Source: Lachnospiraceae bacterium
GTDB taxonomy: Bacteria > Bacillota > Clostridia > Lachnospirales > Lachnospiraceae
Assembly (NCBI GenBank): GCA_017431345.1
Contig: JAFRLH010000015.1
Span: 62,001 to 126,000, forward strand
Direction: 5' to 3'
Length of the DNA: 64,000 bases
The notes under the pieces are model-generated. The model ran no database searches. It was not told where the DNA came from and was given only the letters and a program-made list of their open reading frames with translations. The translations under genes and the position numbers were made by a program. Below, in pieces: positions 1 through 8,252 of the stretch (position 1 is its first letter; each line of letters begins with the position of its first letter).

Positions 1-29
1 ACATATCTTCATATAAAATTATGTAAGTC

Positions 30-46
30 TACGCCATTTAGGCGTA
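30..46. other. short inverted repeat
   Basis: TACGCC (30-35) and GGCGTA (41-46) form a six-base inverted repeat around a five-base loop, and a third GGCGTAA follows at 52-58. No gene is visible upstream in the window, so this could be the end of an off-window transcript or a small binding site. Function unknown. Confidence 0.3.
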
Positions 47-135
47 AGAATGGGCGTAAAGGGCTTATCTCTGTTATATTTAAAAAGAAGAGGGTTCAGC
101 GCAATCTCATCACTGATCAATTCAGAAAAATGTTT

Positions 136-161
136 ACCCGGCCTGCCAGCCGGGTTTATTC
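136..161 (+). terminator. rho-independent terminator of an off-window gene
   Basis: ACCCGGC (136-142) pairs with GCCGGGT (149-155) around a six-base loop and is followed by TTATT. It most likely ends a plus-strand gene lying left of the window. It separates that gene from the module starting at 444. Confidence 0.6.
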
Positions 162-225
162 ATTTATCTCACTTTTCCATGAGATAATATGTAGCTATTC
201 GGGACAATCCGCAAATAGTGATTTT

Positions 226-255
226 GACAACATTTCGACCGATCGAAATGTTGTC
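226..255. promoter_or_regulatory. perfect 13-bp palindrome, likely operator
   Basis: Bases 226-238 are the exact reverse complement of 243-255, with a four-base centre at 239-242. The arm contains TTTCGA, and the right arm shares the 15-mer CGATCGAAATGTTGT with a second palindrome 133 bases downstream. The long perfect arms, short centre and lack of a T-run favour a protein-binding site over a terminator. It probably binds a regulator of the 444-4859 genes. Confidence 0.6.
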
Positions 256-357
256 GAAATGTACTTAAATGATTGATCGAATATTTCTTTTTACGCTTCT
301 ATCATTCGTTGCCTTAATCTTTGAAAACGAATACAATGCATCCGGCAATCAACATTG

Positions 358-389
358 CAACAACATTACAATCGATCGAAATGTTGTTG
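358..389. promoter_or_regulatory. second related palindrome over the promoter
   Basis: CAACAACATT (358-367) is the reverse complement of AATGTTGTTG (380-389), with a 12-base centre. It repeats the 15-mer of the 226-255 palindrome at 373-387. It directly abuts and overlaps the predicted -35 element at 387-392, as a repressor site would. Confidence 0.55.
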
Positions 390-415
390 TAATATTTCAA
401 AATGTTTGATATAAA
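387..415 (+). promoter_or_regulatory. predicted promoter of the AlbA_2/primase-helicase operon
   Basis: TTGTAA (387-392) and TATAAA (410-415) are separated by 17 bases, 28 bases before the first ATG. The -35 overlaps the palindrome at 358-389. Prediction by eye. Confidence 0.45.
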
Positions 416-443
416 TAAACCATCACAGGCGGAGGTTTAAAAT

Positions 444-1835
444 ATGCATATTCGAGAATTGTTTCCAGATGTAATAACCGAAGATTTGGACTATGAATTC
501 AAAGCGGTTTTGAATTCTGACAAACCGGTCAAATGGGCAAAAACGATTGTTGCTTATGCAAATGGAAAGGGCGGCGTGATGTTTGTCGGTGTCTCAAACA
601 GCGGGGAAGCTTTTGGGATTGATCTTGATGAGATAGACAAGACAAAAAATCTAATAGCAGTCATTAACGATCGGCATATCCTTCCCCATGCAAGAATACA
701 GTATATGATGCGAAGTGTAGACGAAAAGGCAGAACATTTTGTTTTAGCTGTTCGCGTTATTTCAGCGGATTCTATAGTCAGATATCGCGAAGGTGATTTT
801 AACGAAACGGTTTATATAAAGGGCGATGGGAATACTCCTCCGGCAACACCTGAAGAAATAATAACTCTTCATAAAAGAAAGTTCGGCATCGATAACGAAA
901 CAAGCGAAATACGATACGATGAGAACAAGTGGACCGAATACATCGCAATGTGCCGTGAATACCGGGATGATTCTTCTGCTCCATCACTAAAAGATCTTCA
1001 AAACGAGGAAGTTGTTTCTAAAGAAGGCTTCGCAAAATCGGGTTTTCTTATGTTTAGCGACGAATATGAAAGGGACGATTCTCTTGTCTGCTGTCGTCTT
1101 TGGAATGGCAAACAGAAAACAGGAACGGTTTTAGATCACGACAGATTTAAAGGATCCTTGGCAAAGGTTTTTCAGGATGCCTTTCATTTTATTGAAAGAA
1201 ATACAAGAACAGGATGGAAAAAAACGCAGCACGGCGGACGTGTAGAGTTACGCGCATATCCCAAAGAGGCAGTCCGTGAGGCATTGGTAAATGCGATCGC
1301 TCATAGAGACTACTCGATCGCGGGGACCCAGATTGACGTGGATATATATAGTGATCGTATAGAGATCGTTTCGCCAGGCTCATGGCTTCTGCCAAAAAGC
1401 TATAAAGAATACCCTGTCGGCTCCATACCTTCCATTCGCAGGAACACCATTATTGCAGCCTGTCTGGATATTGCCAATCTTATGGAACGAGGAGGAACCG
1501 GATTCCAAGCAATGGTTGAAAGCTACAAGGATAGTGAAGAACATTTACAGCCCGTTGTTTCAATATACCCTGGATTCCTGAATCTACGTCTGTTTGACAG
1601 ACTGTATGATGAGCACATGGAAGAAACAAAGGATCCTATTGCAGAAGAAAAAGATAAGCTTGTTTATGTATTAAAAACAGAAGGTCCCAAAAGCATGAAA
1701 GAACTGCAGGCTTATTCAAAGTATAGAAGCAGAAGTCAGTTCTTAAGAGAGATCATTAATCCGCTTATCGAATCAAATATTATCTTCAGGGACGGAAAGG
1801 TAAGATCTCCGAGAACACTGATCAGACTGAGATAA
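444..1835 (+). CDS. AlbA_2 (Schlafen-like) DNA/RNA-binding protein with GHKL ATPase domain
   Basis: The 463-residue protein has an AlbA_2 domain at about residues 15-130, with the typical block WAKTIVAYANGKGG near 31-44. Around residues 273-292 it has the RecG-like HATPase_c_4 signature EALVNAIAHRDYS, and a probable winged helix ends the protein (about 400-463). Family members are usually annotated as putative transcriptional regulators or ATP-binding proteins, and often sit in mobile or defence loci. The start follows GGCGGAGG. A 69-base gap leads to the primase-helicase gene, so the two are probably co-transcribed. It is the obvious candidate to bind the two upstream palindromes and control its own operon, but that is inference. 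Confidence 0.8.
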   Translation: MHIRELFPDVITEDLDYEFKAVLNSDKPVKWAKTIVAYANGKGGVMFVGVSNSGEAFGIDLDEIDKTKNLIAVINDRHILPHARIQYMMRSVDEKAEHFVLAVRVISADSIVRYREGDFNETVYIKGDGNTPPATPEEIITLHKRKFGIDNETSEIRYDENKWTEYIAMCREYRDDSSAPSLKDLQNEEVVSKEGFAKSGFLMFSDEYERDDSLVCCRLWNGKQKTGTVLDHDRFKGSLAKVFQDAFHFIERNTRTGWKKTQHGGRVELRAYPKEAVREALVNAIAHRDYSIAGTQIDVDIYSDRIEIVSPGSWLLPKSYKEYPVGSIPSIRRNTIIAACLDIANLMERGGTGFQAMVESYKDSEEHLQPVVSIYPGFLNLRLFDRLYDEHMEETKDPIAEEKDKLVYVLKTEGPKSMKELQAYSKYRSRSQFLREIINPLIESNIIFRDGKVRSPRTLIRLR

Positions 1836-1904
1836 TGTATATTTAGAACTGACAATCACTCATGCTCTCTGGTTTCTAATCATATTTATCCTGAGGAGTT
1901 TGAT

Positions 1905-4859
1905 ATGCGCATCAATGAACACAATCTGGATTCGCTTCGTAAGCTTATCCGAGATCTCCAACAGGAGAACGAATCTCTGAAAACGCTTCTCTCAGAACAT
2001 AACATTCCCTATGAAGAGAGAAATGTACTTGATGAACAATTCGTCCCGGATGAATATGACGAGGATCAGGGTGCCCGTATTCTTCCTCATGCCCCCACAG
2101 AGAACGATGCCAAAGAATTTTACAGTTACTTCTGGGGACGTACGGATGTTTATGCGAAACGTGGAAAGAACGGCGGCTATTTTCCCCAGTGCGCAGGTCG
2201 CTGGGATAATCCGCTGTGTCCAAAAGCGAAGGATTCCAAAGTCTTCTGTGATGAGGACTGCAAGTATAAATCCTGGAAACCGCTCACTCCATATATAGTC
2301 CGGCAGCATCTCCTTGGGTTTAAAGACGATTGTTCTGATGTAATAGGCGTTTATCCTCTCTTTCCTGACAGCACCTGCCGTTTTCTTGTCTTCGATTTTG
2401 ACAACCACGAAAAAGACGCCTATAAAAATGATGATGCAAATACAGACGACCTTTGGAGAAGCGAAGTCGATGCTCTGCGCAAAATCTGTGAGCTGAATCA
2501 TATTGATGCTTTGGTCGAGAGATCCCGGTCCGGCAGAGGCGCTCATCTGTGGATTTTTTTCAAAGGACCGGTACCGGCTGCTTTGGCAAGGGCATTTGGC
2601 TTTGCTCTTCTTGATCGCGGCGCATCATCCATCAATCTCCCATCCTTCAAATATTATGACCGTATGTATCCATCCCAGGATGTTCTCAGTAAGCTGGGGA
2701 ATCTGGTTGCCCTTCCACTGCAGGGACAGGCGTTAAAGCAGGGGAACAGTGCTTTCATCGATGCTTCATGGAATGCATACCCAGATCAATGGAAAACGCT
2801 CCATTCCGTTCGGAAGCTATCCGCAGAGGAAGTAAAGGATTACTTACAAAGATGGGGCTCAGAGGCATCACCAACACTATCCTCAACCATTTATGCAAAA
2901 GGCGGGCAGCAGGTACGGCCATGGAAAAAGGATGACCGTTTTCACCCGGAAGATGTCATCGGGAAAGCCCTTCATGTTGTCCTGGATAATGGTGTATTTG
3001 TAGATACGCTGAATCTTCTTCCTCGCCTGCAAAACCAGATCAAAGGCCTGGCCACGATCGATAACCCCGAGTTTTTCAGGAACAAGGCTGCCGGGCGGTC
3101 CAATTATTATAATCTTCGGACCATTTCCACCTGGAGCGAAACAAACGGCTATATCAGAGTACCTCTCGGACTGCTGGAAACGATTCGAGACAAAGCAAAA
3201 ACGACTGGAATCTATGTGGATATTCATGACAAAAGATGCCACGGAACTCCGATTCGGGTAAGTTTCAAAGGAGAATTACGTGAGCAGCAGGAATTTGCTG
3301 CAGCAAAACTGGAAAGATACGAAAATGGAGTATTGAATGCTCCGACCGCTTTCGGGAAAACGGTTCTGGCAGCATATATGGTCTCGCAGAGAAAAGTCAA
3401 TACGCTTGTTTTACTCGAAAGCACTGATCTTCTTCCTCAGTGGATTCGGGAATTCGAACATTTTCTGGAAATCGATGAGGCACCGCCTGTTTACTACACA
3501 CCCACAGGGAGAAAGAAGACCCGGGACAGTGTCATCGGCACTTTAAAGGCTGGTCAGGATAAGACGACCGGTATCATTGATTTTGCCCTGATTGGGTCTG
3601 CCTACCATAAGGGGAAGTTTTTCCCGAATATTAACTCTTATGGAATGGTATTGATTGATGAATGTCATCATATCGCTTCCGCACAGGGACAGGCATTGAT
3701 GAAGAGGATCCGGGCGAAGTATGTGTACGGCTTATCTGCCACACCGAGCCGGAGTGACCGTCTCGATGAGATCATCACCATGCTTCTCGGATCTGTCAGA
3801 CACAAGTATACAGCAAAAGAGCAGGCGGATGAACAAGGCCTTGATCGATTCGTGATTCCCCGATTCACAAGAGTGGTCAACATCAGCGGGGAACAGCTGG
3901 ATATCCATAAGGCGGATGAGCTCATTTCCTCAAGCGAGAACCGTAATGAGCAGATTGTCCGGGATACCATTCATGCTGTTTCGAATGGACGTACGCCGGT
4001 AATTCTTACAAAACGCAAAAAACATGCGGAAGTTCTGAAAAAACTTTTGGAAGGCAGTGCAGACCATGTTTTTCTGATATATGGCGGTCAAAGTGAAAAG
4101 CTGAACCAGGAAATGAAGGATGAGATGCTGTCGCTGCCCCGTGACAAAAGCATGATCCTGATTGCAACCGGTCAGAAAGTAGGCGAAGGGTTTAATTTTC
4201 CCAGACTGGATACACTGATGCTGGCCGCACCAATTAAGTTTGAGGGAAGGCTGACCCAATATGTCGGCAGACTGAACCGTGTTTATGAGGGGAAGCAGGA
4301 TGTGGTGGTCTATGATTATGTTGACACACACATCGGGTTCTTTGACCGACAATACAAAAACCGCCTGACGGCATACAGGAAACTCGGATACAAAGTATTG
4401 TCGAAGCCGCTTGGAACAAAGCAGCAGGTGAATGCCATCTTCGACCGTCGGGATTACATGGAGACATTTGAGCGTGATCTGGTAGAAGCCGATCAGGAAA
4501 TTGTGATCGCAAGCCCGGGAATTCGTCGAAACAAGGTGGAACGTCTCATACGACTGGTAAAAGCACGTCAGGAAGCGGGTGTTTCCGTCACGGTCATCAC
4601 CATGAATCCGGAAAGCCAGGGATTTGAGGATACGATAGAGCTTCACATCCTGATGGAGGAAATGAAGAAGAACGGTATCATGGTGCGGTTAACCGCTGAA
4701 GATACAGAACACTATGCTGTCATAGACCGTCATCTTGTCTGGCACGGAGGAATGAATCTGTTGGGAAAAGCCGATGCATGGGACAATCTGATCCGGGTGG
4801 AAAACACGCAGGCAGCGGCTGAACTTCTAGAAATATCAGATATGGCTGTAAATGAATAG
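1905..4859 (+). CDS. TOTE-type primase - SF2 helicase - PLD-like protein
   Basis: This 984-residue multidomain protein starts with a short coiled coil (about 5-32). A cysteine cluster follows (C96, C105, C115, C119), then an archaeo-eukaryotic primase core with DFD at 164-166 and SGRGAH at 209-214. The superfamily-2 helicase has Walker A APTAFGKT at 479-486, DECH at 585-588, SATP from 611 and QYVGRLNR at 785-792. The last 120 residues resemble a phospholipase-D-like domain: D941 and GGMN are kept, but the usual HxK positions appear to be T934 and H936. TOTE-type primase-helicases are proposed counter-invader enzymes. It may prime, unwind or process foreign nucleic acid with the AlbA_2 partner. 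The nuclease may be inactive. SD is GAGGAG. Confidence 0.82.
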   Translation: MRINEHNLDSLRKLIRDLQQENESLKTLLSEHNIPYEERNVLDEQFVPDEYDEDQGARILPHAPTENDAKEFYSYFWGRTDVYAKRGKNGGYFPQCAGRWDNPLCPKAKDSKVFCDEDCKYKSWKPLTPYIVRQHLLGFKDDCSDVIGVYPLFPDSTCRFLVFDFDNHEKDAYKNDDANTDDLWRSEVDALRKICELNHIDALVERSRSGRGAHLWIFFKGPVPAALARAFGFALLDRGASSINLPSFKYYDRMYPSQDVLSKLGNLVALPLQGQALKQGNSAFIDASWNAYPDQWKTLHSVRKLSAEEVKDYLQRWGSEASPTLSSTIYAKGGQQVRPWKKDDRFHPEDVIGKALHVVLDNGVFVDTLNLLPRLQNQIKGLATIDNPEFFRNKAAGRSNYYNLRTISTWSETNGYIRVPLGLLETIRDKAKTTGIYVDIHDKRCHGTPIRVSFKGELREQQEFAAAKLERYENGVLNAPTAFGKTVLAAYMVSQRKVNTLVLLESTDLLPQWIREFEHFLEIDEAPPVYYTPTGRKKTRDSVIGTLKAGQDKTTGIIDFALIGSAYHKGKFFPNINSYGMVLIDECHHIASAQGQALMKRIRAKYVYGLSATPSRSDRLDEIITMLLGSVRHKYTAKEQADEQGLDRFVIPRFTRVVNISGEQLDIHKADELISSSENRNEQIVRDTIHAVSNGRTPVILTKRKKHAEVLKKLLEGSADHVFLIYGGQSEKLNQEMKDEMLSLPRDKSMILIATGQKVGEGFNFPRLDTLMLAAPIKFEGRLTQYVGRLNRVYEGKQDVVVYDYVDTHIGFFDRQYKNRLTAYRKLGYKVLSKPLGTKQQVNAIFDRRDYMETFERDLVEADQEIVIASPGIRRNKVERLIRLVKARQEAGVSVTVITMNPESQGFEDTIELHILMEEMKKNGIMVRLTAEDTEHYAVIDRHLVWHGGMNLLGKADAWDNLIRVENTQAAAELLEISDMAVNE

Positions 4860-4896
4860 GTTTATACTTTACCTTCTTTCTCTAAATCACTGAAAA

Positions 4897-4941
4897 GCAA
4901 AATGGCTCCTCACCTCCGGAATCAAACGGCGGCGGGGAGCC
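4897..4941 (-). terminator. terminator of the ABC cassette
   Basis: GGCTCCTC (4904-4911) pairs with GGGGAGCC (4934-4941). On the minus strand the hairpin is followed by ATTTTGCTTTT. It lies 18 bases past the permease stop, between two converging genes. Confidence 0.55.
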
Positions 4942-4958
4942 TGCTGATCGTTTCAGCA

Positions 4959-6092
4959 TCAATTGCCAACCTGCAATCTCCGGTAACACCACCCAGCCAT
5001 CACAAATGCCGAAGCGGCAATGGATGTATAGATCACAGGTGCAGCCTGCCAGTTCATGAAGAATCTGCCTGCAAAATGAATCAGTCGATAATTTACAAAT
5101 CCAGTATTCCTCAGAATCTCGTTCGGTCTGAAACTCCAGATCATCTGCAGCAGTGGAAAACGATCCGGAACCACTGCGAACAGATCCACGATCAGATAGC
5201 CCAAAAGGCCGCAGGTCACGGCAAGGGCATTTTGCGTGATGACGGACAGCAGCATGGTCACCGCCGCGATAAGGACAGCGGCCAACAGATAGATACCCAG
5301 ACAGACTGCCAGCATCTGACCGATCGTATACGGAAGCATGGACAATGGCTTCACCAGCTGAAGCATTTCGCCGGTTCCTTCCATGCCGTAAATCAGGCTG
5401 TATGGAATGAGCAATGCCAGGATAACAAGCACTGCTGCCGTCAAAATCCATGTGATTCCGGCAGCGAACTTGATCAGATACAATTTTTTCTTTCCATGCC
5501 GGCTGCACAGCAGGAGCTGGTTCATTCTATCCGCTGTTTCCCTGGCATACACACCGGAGAGTCCGACTGCGGACAGCAGCAGGATAAAGAACCCGAGCGC
5601 CTGAAAAGATCTGAGCAGGTTCGCCGGCCCGCTGTGATAATGATACGGGAACGGCTTCCGCACGTCCGCTTCCTTTGCATCCCAATATGCCATCTCAGCA
5701 TCCGACAGTCCCTGCTTCTCCATGCGCTGCAGAATCCTTTGTCTGCGCAGCTCATAAAAGCCGATACTCTGAAAATGTGAAAAATCGAACTCATCGCCGC
5801 TTACAGGCCTGATCATCTGCAAAACCGGAGCATACTTTTCATATCCCTCTTTCAACTGCAATATTGTCAGTCCATTCACATCCTTCAGTGCCGGCTTCAG
5901 TTCTTCGAAAAGCAATTCGTCGACCGACCTGCCATCCAGCTCTTTTGCGCTTTCCCGGGATGCAGGCTGGTCCTGGGTATCAGAAGCGGTCGCAAGGAAT
6001 ACGACGATCACGACAACGCCAGCCATGGCAATCATGTTGACCCTCGAAAAGAACAACTTTTTCAGTTCAAACAGATAGATCGTTTTCAGCAT
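4959..6092 (-). CDS. ABC-2 type permease
   Basis: This 377-residue integral membrane protein has one N-terminal membrane segment (about 18-36), a long extracytoplasmic region, then five or so further hydrophobic spans. This is the layout of an ABC-2 permease. The start is placed at the ATG giving MLKTIYLFELKKL, preceded by GGAG; the longer reading upstream lies inside the ATPase gene. It overlaps the ATPase gene by seven bases, so translation is probably coupled. It should form the membrane half of an exporter with the ATPase at 6086. The substrate cannot be read from sequence; such sigma-linked exporters often deal with envelope stress or antimicrobial peptides. Confidence 0.82.
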   Translation of the reverse strand: MLKTIYLFELKKLFFSRVNMIAMAGVVVIVVFLATASDTQDQPASRESAKELDGRSVDELLFEELKPALKDVNGLTILQLKEGYEKYAPVLQMIRPVSGDEFDFSHFQSIGFYELRRQRILQRMEKQGLSDAEMAYWDAKEADVRKPFPYHYHSGPANLLRSFQALGFFILLLSAVGLSGVYARETADRMNQLLLCSRHGKKKLYLIKFAAGITWILTAAVLVILALLIPYSLIYGMEGTGEMLQLVKPLSMLPYTIGQMLAVCLGIYLLAAVLIAAVTMLLSVITQNALAVTCGLLGYLIVDLFAVVPDRFPLLQMIWSFRPNEILRNTGFVNYRLIHFAGRFFMNWQAAPVIYTSIAASAFVMAGWCYRRLQVGN

Positions 6093-6790
6093 GCCTGTTC
6101 TCCTTTGATGGCGGAAATATAGAACTCTTCCAGATCCTCTTTTCCTGCCTCCCATTTGCCCCGCCAGATAAGCCTCCCCTCTTTCATGATCATCAGCCGG
6201 TCAGCGATATGTTCCAGATCCGAAACAATATGCGTGGAGAGCAGTACGATCCTGTCCCTGCCCAGTCCTGCGATCAGCTCCCGGAAACGGATTCTCTCCT
6301 GCGGGTCCAGTCCTGCGGTTGGCTCATCCATAATCAGGACCTGGGGATTGTTCAGGAGAGCCTGTGCGATTCCCAGTCTCTGCTTCATCCCGCCGGAGTA
6401 GGTGCGGACCTTTTTCCGGGCTGCTTCTCTCAATCCGACAAGCGCAATCAGTTCTTCTGTCTTACATTTTGCTTCCGTCTTCGGCAAGCCCTTTAATGCA
6501 GACATATACAGGAGGAAATCTCTCCCGGTGAACTCCGGATAATAGCCAAACTCCTGGGGCAGATATCCCAGGATATCCCGGTATTCCTCCGTTTCCACAT
6601 CCATTCCATCACAGGTCACCGTCCCGCTTGTCGGGATGAGGATACCGCAGAGGAGGCGCATCAATGTTGTTTTTCCTGCCCCGTTTGCACCAAGCAGTCC
6701 CGTCACCCCGTTCGTGAGGGTAAAGGACATCCGATCAACGGCGATCTTGTTCTTATATTGTTTGGTGATCCTGTCAGCTGTCAGTTCCAT
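6086..6790 (-). CDS. ABC transporter ATP-binding protein
   Basis: This 234-residue ATPase drives the adjacent permease. Walker A is GANGAGKT (34-41), the signature is YSGGMKQR (131-138), Walker B runs through MDEPTAGLD (154-162) and the switch histidine is H187. The start giving MELTADRITK follows GGAGGAGCC. The upstream reading is rejected because it lies in the neighbouring membrane-protein gene. It overlaps that gene by ten bases and the permease by seven, forming a tightly coupled four-gene unit under the ECF sigma factor gene. Confidence 0.92.
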   Translation of the reverse strand: MELTADRITKQYKNKIAVDRMSFTLTNGVTGLLGANGAGKTTLMRLLCGILIPTSGTVTCDGMDVETEEYRDILGYLPQEFGYYPEFTGRDFLLYMSALKGLPKTEAKCKTEELIALVGLREAARKKVRTYSGGMKQRLGIAQALLNNPQVLIMDEPTAGLDPQERIRFRELIAGLGRDRIVLLSTHIVSDLEHIADRLMIMKEGRLIWRGKWEAGKEDLEEFYISAIKGEQAC

Positions 6791-7506
6791 ACCGGCTCCT
6801 CCCTCTCGGAAATACTTTTCCGTATACAGAATGTCAGGCCGCAAACCGTCACGATAAATGCAGCCGCCCAGAGAACGATCAGACGTTCTTCATATAACTG
6901 CCGGAAAAACAACGGCACTGATCCAAAAACGACAGATGACATAATACAGATCAGTACGCTTCCCCATCCCTGATCTGTCCTGTGTCTTCTTTCATAGACT
7001 GATCCCAGCAATGCAGCTGTCAGATACGGCACGATCATATACAGGAACACCCGTATCACAGGATAAGAATAGAAAGGCCTGACCGCCAGAATAATAATCA
7101 CCAGCCCTGCAGTATTTATTGCGCCGAGCAGAAAAGCTCTTGCCAGCAAGACGCTTCGTGCAGAGAATCTGGCGGCCTGCTCAAGTTCTGTCATGTTGTA
7201 TCTTCCCGATCTTCCGGTCTCATAAAGAATCCCTGCCGCAAGAAGCGAAGTCAGTGCAAAAGGACAGTTCCCTGCATTGCGGCTGCAGACCCATGCAATA
7301 AACAACAGCAATGATCCGGACAGCACCCAGGTACATTTTCCGATATGGAATAACTGTATCGCGAGAAACTCTTTGTGACTGATCACAGCAGGCTGGCGAT
7401 TCAGTAATCCATTCCCTCTGACGCGCAGAAAAAACGCCTCTTTTTCTGCCGGTTCCAGGGTAATCCAATATTTTCTCATCTGTTCGATCATATCTTCTTT
7501 ATTCAT
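6781..7506 (-). CDS. membrane protein of the sigma/ABC cassette
   Basis: This 241-residue protein has a cytoplasmic N-terminal helix of about 50 residues and then roughly six hydrophobic segments. The family is not recognised. It overlaps the sigma factor gene on one side and the ATPase gene on the other. It could be a second permease subunit, or a membrane sensor or anti-sigma partner. Starting at MNKEDMIEQ (SD GGAGG) gives the expected coupled overlap with the sigma gene stop. Confidence 0.7.
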   Translation of the reverse strand: MNKEDMIEQMRKYWITLEPAEKEAFFLRVRGNGLLNRQPAVISHKEFLAIQLFHIGKCTWVLSGSLLLFIAWVCSRNAGNCPFALTSLLAAGILYETGRSGRYNMTELEQAARFSARSVLLARAFLLGAINTAGLVIIILAVRPFYSYPVIRVFLYMIVPYLTAALLGSVYERRHRTDQGWGSVLICIMSSVVFGSVPLFFRQLYEERLIVLWAAAFIVTVCGLTFCIRKSISEREEPVWN

Positions 7507-7963
7507 TCTCCGGCACCTCCAGTTCAAATCTGATCCTTTTCAGGATAGTCTTCAGTTTTCTGTACACTGCGAACCGGGATATTTTATACATGCCGCTGAT
7601 CACAGGTACAGGAACCTCATTCACATAGCGCAGAAAAAGCAGTTCCTTCTCTTCCGGGGAGAGTTTTTGCATAACATCCCGCAGCGCGATCTGTTCCAGC
7701 AGCGGCTGTTCAAAATTATCTGACAGTAAAGTATCTCTCTGTTCTTCCAACGTATATGTAATTGTCTGATCCCTGTAATGCTGAAGAAAAAGATTCCGGG
7801 CAATGGTGTACAGGTACTGCAGCTGCCGGTCCTCATCGTGATACGTCCTGCTTTTCAGAAACCGGAGGAAGGTTTCCTGCGTCAGATCTTCCGCAGTATG
7901 CTTGTCATGAAGATGAAAATACAGATACCTGAAGATCTTGTCATATTGGTCTTCCAGATGCAA
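7499..7963 (-). CDS. ECF-type RNA polymerase sigma factor
   Basis: This protein of about 154 residues has sigma region 2 (about residues 3-65, with HTAEDLTQETFLRFLKS) and a region-4 helix-turn-helix (about 95-150, with SPEEKELLFLRYV). The start is the TTG at 7963, which sits five bases after a very strong SD, GGAAGGAGGGGG at 7968-7979. An ATG 30 bases further upstream lacks this. A rare start codon behind a strong SD suggests controlled low expression. No anti-sigma gene is obvious, so the membrane protein next in the operon is the candidate partner. Confidence 0.85.
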   Translation of the reverse strand: MHLEDQYDKIFRYLYFHLHDKHTAEDLTQETFLRFLKSRTYHDEDRQLQYLYTIARNLFLQHYRDQTITYTLEEQRDTLLSDNFEQPLLEQIALRDVMQKLSPEEKELLFLRYVNEVPVPVISGMYKISRFAVYRKLKTILKRIRFELEVPENE

Positions 7964-8132
7964 TATACCCCCTCCTTCCCATGGTCTTTTCATAATGTAT
8001 AACGTACATTTCCCCTGTTTGTGCGCTTTCATGATTAATATTTCTGCTATCATTATATCCCGATGATCTGTCACGGTATATCGAAGAACTGAACTGTCCC
8101 TGCAAAAGTCGCGATATTTCCGCCGAAAATGA

Positions 8133-8161
8133 TTGAGCGAACAAGCCCCGCATGATATAAT
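8133..8161 (+). promoter_or_regulatory. promoter of ychF
   Basis: TTGAGC (8133-8138) and a perfect TATAAT (8156-8161) are separated by 17 bases. Transcription would start near 8168, giving a leader of about 85 bases before ychF. Confidence 0.65.
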
Positions 8162-8171
8162 TGGATGTCGT

Positions 8172-8203
8172 GTTGGGCTCGTTCTCACAAGAAGAGACCC
8201 AAC
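8172..8203 (+). promoter_or_regulatory. leader hairpin before ychF
   Basis: GTTGGG (8172-8177) pairs with CCCAAC (8198-8203), and TTCT (8182-8185) pairs inside with AGAA (8190-8193). It lies near the predicted 5' end of the ychF transcript. It may stabilise the RNA or bind a protein. It is not a terminator, as no T-run follows. Confidence 0.35.
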
Positions 8204-8252
8204 CGTTATGTGCAGGGCTCCTGTCCTGTTTTTCAAAGGAGATTACACAGAA

